In this document: positions 1 to 7,963 of the stretch, piece by piece
Layout of the letters: every line of letters starts with the position of its first letter
Position numbering within the stretch: the first letter of the stretch is position 1
Assembly (NCBI GenBank): GCA_022600695.1
Contig: JAHZJY010000391.1
Coordinates: 1 to 7,963 of the forward strand
From: Actinomycetes bacterium
GTDB lineage: Bacteria > Actinomycetota > Actinomycetes > Mycobacteriales > Mycobacteriaceae
Direction: 5' to 3'
DNA: 7,963 nucleotides
Made by a program: the position numbers and the translations under genes
The notes under the pieces: generated by a model
Seen by the model: only the letters and a program-made list of their open reading frames with translations
What the model was told of the DNA's origin: nothing
Database searches by the model: none

Positions 1-1
1 G

Positions 2-3251
<3,250 letters not shown>

Positions 3252-3256
3252 AACCG

Positions 3257-3262
3257 CCCCTC
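3257..3262 (-). promoter_or_regulatory. Ribosome binding site deciding the devR start
   Basis: On the minus strand the sequence reads TGAGGGGCGGTTATG. GAGGGG is five bases before the ATG at 3251 and 17 bases before the alternative ATG at 3239. It overlaps the TGA stop of the upstream universal stress gene (3263-3261), so ribosomes finishing that gene would end on the devR initiation region. This supports the four-residue longer DevR and coupled translation. Confidence 0.6.
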
Positions 3263-4100
3263 AGAGCATGCGCTGGCGGTCGACGACCAGCACTGAGCAG
3301 TCGGTGTCACGCAGCGCGGCGAGCCCGGTGGGACCGAGCAGTTCACCGACCCCCGCGGTATTGCGGGTCCCGATCACCACCAGTTGGATCGCCGTGGAGT
3401 TGTCGGTCAAGTAGCCCAGCGCGGAGCCGCGAACGGCGACGGGTTCGACGTCCAGATCGGGGTAGCGGTGAGTCCAGCTCTCCAGACGTCGGTCCAGTTG
3501 GGCCCGGACCACCCGGTCGGCTTCGGCGGCCGGGTGGTCCCCGTGGTCCCCGGACTGCCAGGTGCCCAGTACCCGCAGCGCGGCCCCACGCATCCGGGCC
3601 TCCTCGACCGCGGACTGGAGCACCGTCGCGCTGTCCGGGGTCTGGTCCAATTCGACGACCACCCAACCGGGCCGCGCCGACTCCGGCCGCTCTCCCCTGC
3701 GGACCACCGCAACCGGGCAGCCGGCCCCGGCGACGAGCGCTCCGACCGTCGAACCGAGCCGACCCCTATCGAAGTGCCGGAGCCCGACGGGTCCGACGCA
3801 GATCATCGCCGCGGTGCGGGACTCCTCCAGCAGGGTTGCCGTCGGACCCGCGGCGATGACCGCGGTCTGCAACGTCGGCAGATCGGGCCGGCCGCAGGAC
3901 TGCACGGCGGCGGCTGCCGATCGCACCGCTGTATCGGCCGTGTCCGGGTCGGCACCGGAACCGGAACCGGCGGCGGCGACCAGGCGCAGTGCCAGGCCCC
4001 GGCCGACCGCTTCGTCGACGGCCCACAACGCGGCGCTCACGCCCGCCCGCGAGCCGTCCACGCCGACCACGACCGTCGGCGGAGGCAATGATGGCGTCAT
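3261..4100 (-). CDS. Tandem-domain universal stress protein (Rv3134c type)
   Basis: The protein has 279 residues and two Usp domains, roughly 9-134 and 146-274. Domain 1 starts with VVVGVDGSRAG and carries the full nucleotide-binding pattern G-2x-G-9x-G(S/T): GPVG at 103-106 and GS at 116-117, so ATP binding is likely there. Domain 2 ends in LVVIGTRNTAGVGELLGPTG. Here the second Gly is Asn (N247) and the Gly-Ser is replaced by Pro-Thr, so the site looks degenerate. Size and position directly upstream of devR match M. tuberculosis Rv3134c (about 268 residues), a DosR-regulon member co-transcribed with devR-devS; its exact role there is unsettled. The ATG at 4100 comes four bases after the pfkB stop (TGATCCGATG), with a weak GGGAG about 12 bases upstream that lies inside pfkB. 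It is predicted cytosolic, with no signal peptide or membrane segment. Confidence 0.92.
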   Translation of the reverse strand: MTPSLPPPTVVVGVDGSRAGVSAALWAVDEAVGRGLALRLVAAAGSGSGADPDTADTAVRSAAAAVQSCGRPDLPTLQTAVIAAGPTATLLEESRTAAMICVGPVGLRHFDRGRLGSTVGALVAGAGCPVAVVRRGERPESARPGWVVVELDQTPDSATVLQSAVEEARMRGAALRVLGTWQSGDHGDHPAAEADRVVRAQLDRRLESWTHRYPDLDVEPVAVRGSALGYLTDNSTAIQLVVIGTRNTAGVGELLGPTGLAALRDTDCSVLVVDRQRML

Positions 4101-4104
4101 CGGA

Positions 4105-5121
4105 TCATTCTGCTCCCGAACCGGACACCAGGTCGATGTCGGCGGCTGTCCCGGTCAGTGCGAACAGTCTTTCAGCGTCCTCCCGGGTGCACGGTGCGGT
4201 GCCCGGTGTCAGCAGCATCGCGGCACCGGCGGCGATACCCAGCCGGACCGCTTCGGTCAGCGCCCAGCCTCTGGTCAGTCCGACGGCGACCCCGGCGACC
4301 ATGGCGTCGCCGGCCCCCACACCGCTGCCCGGCGGCACCGTCACCGGGGCGAACCGGTGCGCGCGATCGGCGGTGACCAAGATGGCGCCCCGGGCGCCCA
4401 GCGACACCAGCACGAACTCGGCCGCACCCCGGTCGATGAGCTCACCGGCGGCGGCGATCTGCTCGGCCTCGGAGGTCAGGTCGCGCCCGACGCACTCGCG
4501 GAGTTCCCGCAGGCTGGGCTTGAGCAGGTACACCCCGGCGTTGACGTTTCGCAGGCCTCCTCCCGAGGTGTCCAGCAGGAACATCGCCCCGATCTCGGCG
4601 CAGACGTTGGCCACCTGCTGATAGAAGTCCACCGGCACTCCGGGCGGCAGGCTGCCGCTGGCCACCACGATGGATGCGTGCGCTGCGGCCCGGCGCAGCT
4701 GCAGCAGGCATTCGGTCTGCTCGGCGAGTGTCAGCTGCGGTCCCGGCAGCACGAATCGGTACTGGCGTTCGGTGCTGAGCTCGTTGACGGTGACGCTTTC
4801 CCGGGTTGATCCGCCGACCGGAATCCGATGCACGACAAGGCCGTCGGCGACCAGGAGGTTATTCACCAGCTCACCGGCCGGCCCGCCGGCCGGGAACACC
4901 GTCGCGGTCGAGGCACCCAGTATCCCGGCCACGTTGGCGACGTTGATACCGCCGCCGCCGGGGTCATAGCGGGCCGCGGCGCAGCGCAACTTGTCGGTCG
5001 GGTGCACCACATCGGTACTGGTCGTGATGTCCAGGGCCGGGTTCATGCAGAGCGTGACGATTCGGTGGCCGGTGACGGACCCGCCGGGCCGGTGGGGTCG
5101 GGCACCGCCGCGCTGACTCAT
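4105..5121 (-). CDS. pfkB: PfkB-family 6-phosphofructokinase (Rv2029c type)
   Basis: This is a ribokinase-fold sugar kinase of 338 residues, the family length; M. tuberculosis PfkB (Rv2029c) has about 339. The core begins at IVTLCMNPALDITT (21-34), the substrate-binding strand of phosphofructokinase-2/tagatose-6-phosphate kinase types. It continues with YDPGGGGINVANV (52-64, PfkB signature 1), VASGSLPPGV (153-162), LDTSGGG and LLKPSLRELRECVG (199-212), and PPGSGVGAGDAMVAG (263-277), signature 2 with catalytic base D272 and the GAGD anion hole. Expected reaction: ATP-dependent phosphorylation of fructose 6-phosphate to fructose 1,6-bisphosphate; a different phosphosugar substrate cannot be excluded. 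The ATG at 5121 follows GGAGG at 5125-5129 (spacing three bases, rather short). The first 18 residues are Gly/Arg-rich and lie outside the conserved fold, so a start at the GTG of codon 16 is possible. The gap to the upstream gene is 10 bases and to the downstream gene 4. Confidence 0.93.
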   Translation of the reverse strand: MSQRGGARPHRPGGSVTGHRIVTLCMNPALDITTSTDVVHPTDKLRCAAARYDPGGGGINVANVAGILGASTATVFPAGGPAGELVNNLLVADGLVVHRIPVGGSTRESVTVNELSTERQYRFVLPGPQLTLAEQTECLLQLRRAAAHASIVVASGSLPPGVPVDFYQQVANVCAEIGAMFLLDTSGGGLRNVNAGVYLLKPSLRELRECVGRDLTSEAEQIAAAGELIDRGAAEFVLVSLGARGAILVTADRAHRFAPVTVPPGSGVGAGDAMVAGVAVGLTRGWALTEAVRLGIAAGAAMLLTPGTAPCTREDAERLFALTGTAADIDLVSGSGAE

Positions 5122-5131
5122 CCGCCTCCGA

Positions 5132-7180
5132 TCACAGGCCGCTCGGATATGTCTCCGGGTTCTGCCCGGCGACCCACATGCTGGTGGGCTCCAACGGTTC
5201 CAGTGCCCGTGTGGAGTCGATATGGATCATCGCATCGAACTGATCTGACGGCCGCACATGAAAGTAGTGGCTCTGGCGTTCCGTCTCCGGCCGGTAGATC
5301 ACCCCGATGGCGCGGGCCAGTCGGACCACCTCCAGTGCGTCGGCGGCGGGGGACACGTCGTGCATTGCGATGATGAACTCGCTCTTACCGGTGCGGTGCA
5401 GCAGTTCCTCGATACTGCCGGCCAGGGCCGGGCGCACCGTCTTGTTTTCGGCGGCGCCGCCCCAGTCGCCGGCCGCGGTGACGGCACCCGAGTAGGTGGA
5501 GAACCCGATCAGCCGGGACTGCGCGCCGTACTGCTCGCGGGCCAACTGGCCGATGGTCAGCTGGCCGTCAGCGGACACCTCGGTCGCGCGGGCATCACCG
5601 ACATGGGAATTATGCGCCCACACCACGATTCGGGCCGGTTCCGGTCCGGCCCCGCGGTCGAGATGGTCGATCAGGGCGCTCAGGGTTTGCGCCATATGCT
5701 TGTCGCGCAGGTTCCAGGACGTGACCCGGCCGGCGAACATACCGCGGTAGTAGGCCTCGGCATCGCGGACCGTGACCGCGTTCTGCCGGGCGTAGAACAG
5801 TTCGTCCTCGGCGAGATCGCCGTCGTGGCGGAGGTATTCGATCGCGTTGCGCTGTAACTCCACCAGCTGCTCGACCGCCTGCCGCTCACAGCTCGGTCCG
5901 GCTCCGAACGCCGCCGCGTACCCGTAAGCCTGACCGTCGTCGCCGGCGGAGTGGTCGAAGCAGGCGTACCTGGCCGTGGCCCGGGCCGCCGCCTTCGGGT
6001 CGACGTTTCCGAGATAGCGGATCACCTCCTGTATCGAGCGGTGCAGGCTGTAGAGATCCAGTCCGTAGAAACCGGTCTGCCGGCGGCCCTCGGCGGCACT
6101 GCGGCCGTTGTGCCAGCGCAGCCAGCCGACGAAATCGCGGACCACGGTATTGCGCCACATCCAGGCCGGGAACCGCTGAAAGCCGCGCAGCGCCTGTTCG
6201 GGAGTCTTGTCATCGCCCCCCGGGCCTGAGTCAAGGCCGCGGACGAAACGGTTGACCCGGTAGGCGTCGGGCCAATCTGCTTCTGCAGCAACGGCATTGA
6301 AGCCCTTATCCCGGATGAGCCACTTCGTGATCTCGGCACGCGCGGCATAGAACTCGTGGGTTCCGTGTGAGCTCTCGCCGATCAGCACGATACGGGCGTC
6401 ACCGATCAAATCGTCCAGCACATCGGCCGGGGGCACGCCGCCGGGAGCGTCGATGGCCACGCGGGCCACCAACTCGGCCGGGTCGGGGTGTGCGGCGATC
6501 GGCGGTGCGTCGGTGGTCGGTCTGGCCAGCAGTTCCCGTACCTCGTCGTCGGTGACCTGGGTGAAGTCCCAGAACGATTCGCCGACCGCCAGGAACGGAG
6601 TCGGCATCGAGGCGCACACCACGTCGTCGACGATGCCGGCGAACTCGCGGCAGGTGGATTCCGGTGCGGCGGGCACGGCGATGACGAGCTCCGCCGGTTC
6701 GGATTCGCGCAGTGCCTGGACCGCGGCCAGCATGGAGGATCCGGTGGCGAGGCCGTCGTCGACCAGGATCACCGTCTTGCCGGTCACATCGAGCGGGGGT
6801 CGGCCACCGCGGTAGGCCGCTTCGCGGCGCGCCAGTTCCCGGCCCTCGCGTTCGGCGATCTCACGCAGCTGTGCCGGCGAGATGTTCAGTCCCCGCAGTA
6901 CATCGTCGTTGACCACGACCCGCCCGCCGCCGGCGAGCGCGCCGACCGCGAACTCCTCGCGGCCGGGTGCCCCGAGCTTGCGGACGATCAATGCGTCCAG
7001 CGGTGCGCCGAGTTCCCGGGCCACCTCATAGGCCACCGGCAACCCGCCTCGGGCCAGGCCCAGCACGATCACATTCGGTTTGTCGCGGTAGCCGCCGAGC
7101 AGTGCGGCCAGCACCTGGCCGGCCTCGCCACGGTCGCGGAACACCCGGCGCGGTTGCTGCCGACGAACAGCTCGGGTCAT
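5132..7180 (-). CDS. Phosphoribosyltransferase and erythromycin-esterase-like fusion protein (Rv2030c type)
   Basis: The protein has 682 residues from the ATG at 7180; M. tuberculosis Rv2030c has about 681. The N-terminal part (about 12-220) is a type I phosphoribosyltransferase domain, with [16 protein letters not shown] (39-54), [14 protein letters not shown] (68-81) and the PRPP loop [14 protein letters not shown] (137-150). The C-terminal part (about 235-670) is an erythromycin-esterase-like domain: [11 protein letters not shown] (267-277) with E269 and H272, [13 protein letters not shown] around E300, and [12 protein letters not shown] (519-530) with H523 and H526, matching the catalytic or metal-binding positions of EreA/EreB. 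Whether it hydrolyses a macrolide is unknown; its place in a dormancy operon argues for an endogenous substrate. I chose 7180 because it gives the family length and follows a GGGAGGGGCGGAG run. The frame stays open another 609 bases upstream, but that part is antisense to the SRPBCC gene and its promoter. It is the first gene of the five-gene operon. Confidence 0.93.
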   Translation of the reverse strand: MTRAVRRQQPRRVFRDRGEAGQVLAALLGGYRDKPNVIVLGLARGGLPVAYEVARELGAPLDALIVRKLGAPGREEFAVGALAGGGRVVVNDDVLRGLNISPAQLREIAEREGRELARREAAYRGGRPPLDVTGKTVILVDDGLATGSSMLAAVQALRESEPAELVIAVPAAPESTCREFAGIVDDVVCASMPTPFLAVGESFWDFTQVTDDEVRELLARPTTDAPPIAAHPDPAELVARVAIDAPGGVPPADVLDDLIGDARIVLIGESSHGTHEFYAARAEITKWLIRDKGFNAVAAEADWPDAYRVNRFVRGLDSGPGGDDKTPEQALRGFQRFPAWMWRNTVVRDFVGWLRWHNGRSAAEGRRQTGFYGLDLYSLHRSIQEVIRYLGNVDPKAAARATARYACFDHSAGDDGQAYGYAAAFGAGPSCERQAVEQLVELQRNAIEYLRHDGDLAEDELFYARQNAVTVRDAEAYYRGMFAGRVTSWNLRDKHMAQTLSALIDHLDRGAGPEPARIVVWAHNSHVGDARATEVSADGQLTIGQLAREQYGAQSRLIGFSTYSGAVTAAGDWGGAAENKTVRPALAGSIEELLHRTGKSEFIIAMHDVSPAADALEVVRLARAIGVIYRPETERQSHYFHVRPSDQFDAMIHIDSTRALEPLEPTSMWVAGQNPETYPSGL

Positions 7181-7197
7181 CGTCTCCGCCCCTCCCT

Positions 7198-7208
7198 GGG
7201 GATTCCCC
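7198..7208. repeat. Small perfect inverted repeat GGGGATTCCCC
   Basis: GGGGA and TCCCC flank one central T, 18-28 bases upstream of the ATG at 7180. If operon transcription starts near 7211, the repeat lies in the 5' leader. It is too short to be a DosR box (11 rather than 14 core bases). It may be chance in GC-rich DNA, a weak leader hairpin or an operator for another regulator. Confidence 0.3.
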
Positions 7209-7246
7209 GGCCCCGCCCCATCCGACCATGCGCGGCGACCGGCGGG

Positions 7247-7262
7247 AAGGGCCCGAAGTCCC
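7247..7262 (-). promoter_or_regulatory. Candidate DosR/DevR binding box
   Basis: Read 5'->3' on the minus strand the sequence is GGGACTTCGGGCCCTT. It agrees at every fixed position with the core form GGGACTTnnGnCCC as I recall it. Against the longer 20-base consensus TTSGGGACTWWAGTCCCSAA it matches 11 positions: GGGACT, one W, G and CCC, with poor outer flanks. The centre is about 74 bases upstream of the operon ATG (7180) and about 43 bases upstream of the A of the SRPBCC ATG (7298). DosR often activates from a site centred near -43. I scanned the rest of the window by eye for GGGACT and AAGTCCC and found no comparable full site. Confidence 0.6.
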
Positions 7263-7283
7263 TCCATTCCGGTACCCCGCGGT

Positions 7284-7291
7284 GGGAGAAT
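7284..7291 (+). promoter_or_regulatory. SRPBCC start signal: GGGAGAAT, either -10 or ribosome binding site
   Basis: Two readings compete. GAGAAT (7286-7291) shares four of six bases with TATAAT; a transcript started about six bases later would begin at or next to the ATG at 7298, making a leaderless mRNA, which is common in mycobacteria. Alternatively GGGAG (7284-7288) is a Shine-Dalgarno sequence nine bases before the ATG, and the promoter lies further upstream. The box at 7247-7262 would be centred near -43 in the first case. Confidence 0.35.
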
Positions 7292-7297
7292 GGGGCC

Positions 7298-7963
7298 ATG
7301 GCACCGGGGGTTGGAACACGGGGGCGCAGATGGAAGTGCGTCACCGGTTCGGCGTTCGTCGGAGCCGGGTTCTATGCGGCGCGGCGGTACTACCGAAACT
7401 GGGGAACCTCCAAACAGGAGTGCGCGACGGCGCTGCCCGGTGACGAACTCGTCGGGGAGCCGACGGTGCAGACCACCGAAGGCATCTGGATCGACGCCCC
7501 GGCATCGGCGGTGTGGCCGTGGCTGGTCCAGCTGGGGCAGGACCGCGGTGGGCTGTACAGCTACGACAAGCTGGAGAACCTGCTCGGGCTGCGATACCGC
7601 AACGCCGACCGGATCCACCCGGAGTGGCAGCAACTGGCTGTCGGCGACGTGATCCAGGTGGTGCCCCGTGGCTGGATGGGCCTGCGCGACGGCGTGGCGC
7701 TGCCGGTGGCGGAACTGATCGAGGGCCAGGCGATCGTGCTGCGCATCAGCCCGCCGCAGCTGCCGTGGGACGGGGTGTGGTCGTTTCATCTGATGGCGCG
7801 CTGGGAAGACCGATGCCGGCTGCTGGTGCGATCCCGCTCGCGGATGCGAATGCCCGGCCAGGCGCTGGCCGCCGAGGCCGCCGGCCCGGCGATGGCGGTC
7901 ATGACACGCGGAATGCTGGTGGGGATCAAACGCCGGGCCGAGCAGACCTGGCGGGAGAGCTGA
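7298..7963 (+). CDS. SRPBCC-fold (polyketide cyclase/START-like) protein with hydrophobic N-terminus
   Basis: The protein has 221 residues and ends with TGA exactly at the window edge. The N-terminus has basic residues (RGRRWK, 8-13), a short hydrophobic stretch [15 protein letters not shown] (14-28) and basic RRYYR. This is too short for a confident transmembrane helix but could associate with the membrane. The rest resembles actinobacterial SRPBCC proteins: [20 protein letters not shown], then [20 protein letters not shown] (about 66-85), [13 protein letters not shown], and VGDVIQVVP. The fold forms a hydrophobic cavity for a lipid-like or aromatic ligand; the ligand is unknown. The ATG at 7298 is the only in-frame ATG near the N-terminus; the frame is open upstream but that part is antisense to the Rv2030c-type gene. 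It is divergent from the dormancy operon and shares its promoter gap and candidate DosR box. Confidence 0.83.
   Translation: MAPGVGTRGRRWKCVTGSAFVGAGFYAARRYYRNWGTSKQECATALPGDELVGEPTVQTTEGIWIDAPASAVWPWLVQLGQDRGGLYSYDKLENLLGLRYRNADRIHPEWQQLAVGDVIQVVPRGWMGLRDGVALPVAELIEGQAIVLRISPPQLPWDGVWSFHLMARWEDRCRLLVRSRSRMRMPGQALAAEAAGPAMAVMTRGMLVGIKRRAEQTWRES

Larger units (their letters stand above)
7181..7297. promoter_or_regulatory. Divergent promoter region between the dormancy operon and the SRPBCC gene
   Basis: This 117-base gap is the only real intergenic space in the window and separates two genes that point away from each other. It must hold the operon promoter on the minus strand and the SRPBCC promoter on the plus strand. 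It contains one candidate DosR box (7247-7262), a small perfect inverted repeat (7198-7208) and, toward the plus-strand gene, a GAGAAT hexamer (7286-7291). I see no convincing sigma-70 -10 on the minus strand; TCGGAT (7225 down to 7220) is a weak candidate at about the right distance from the box. Confidence 0.7.

Noticed and set aside
3562..4809. 415-codon plus-strand open frame opposite the Usp and pfkB genes
   Set aside because: Composition is typical of an antisense shadow (Arg, Pro, Ser, Gly, His rich) and both opposite-strand genes have clear motifs.
5514..5530. GGGACTGCGCGCCG resembling a DosR box inside the Rv2030c-type gene
   Set aside because: It breaks several fixed core positions (G for T after GGGACT, C for G in the centre, G in the last C position) and lies deep in a coding region.
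6552..6571. AAGTCCC half-site inside the Rv2030c-type gene (also one near 1541-1549 in devS)
   Set aside because: Only one arm of a DosR palindrome is present; the paired GGG arm is missing at the right distance, and both lie inside coding sequence.
6488..7297. Long plus-strand open frame running through the Rv2030c-type gene into the SRPBCC gene
   Set aside because: It is antisense to a well-supported enzyme and its translation resembles no protein family until the ATG at 7298. It stays open because of high GC at third positions.
7181..7789. In-frame N-terminal extension of the Rv2030c-type gene by 203 codons
   Set aside because: The extension lies antisense to the SRPBCC gene and through the promoter gap, shows no domain, and would exceed the roughly 681-residue family length.

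Overview
The window is a GC-rich, almost gap-free actinobacterial stretch. Its proteins closely resemble, as far as I can recall those sequences, the Mycobacterium tuberculosis dormancy (DosR/DevR) regulon, so the source is most likely a Mycobacterium or Mycolicibacterium species. No RNA genes, insertion sequences, CRISPR arrays or phage genes are visible. The only intergenic stretch over 12 bases is 7181-7297.

Layout, left to right. Positions 2-862 (+) hold the 3' part of a FAD-dependent amine-oxidase/phytoene-desaturase-like oxidoreductase that begins outside the window. Its stop codon overlaps the stop of the convergent gene that follows. Positions 7180 down to 859 (-) hold five tightly packed genes, in transcription order: a phosphoribosyltransferase plus erythromycin-esterase-like fusion (Rv2030c type), pfkB, a tandem universal stress protein (Rv3134c type), devR/dosR and devS/dosS. 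The four junctions are +10, +4, +9 and -1 bases, so they read as one operon. Positions 7298-7963 (+) hold a divergent SRPBCC-fold protein with a short hydrophobic N-terminus.

The genes make sense together as a hypoxia/nitric-oxide response unit. DevS is a haem-GAF histidine kinase that senses O2, NO and CO and phosphorylates DevR. DevR binds a palindromic box near GGGACTTnnGnCCC. The only good match to that box I found lies at 7247-7262, between the two divergent transcription units. It could drive both the operon, which would then be autoregulated, and the SRPBCC gene. In M. tuberculosis the same five gene types sit at two separate loci (Rv2029c-Rv2030c, next to hspX, and Rv3132c-Rv3134c). 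Here they are joined, and no hspX is present in the window.

The points most worth following are the merged operon, the shared DosR box with a possibly leaderless SRPBCC gene, and the DosT-like glycine in the DevS haem domain.
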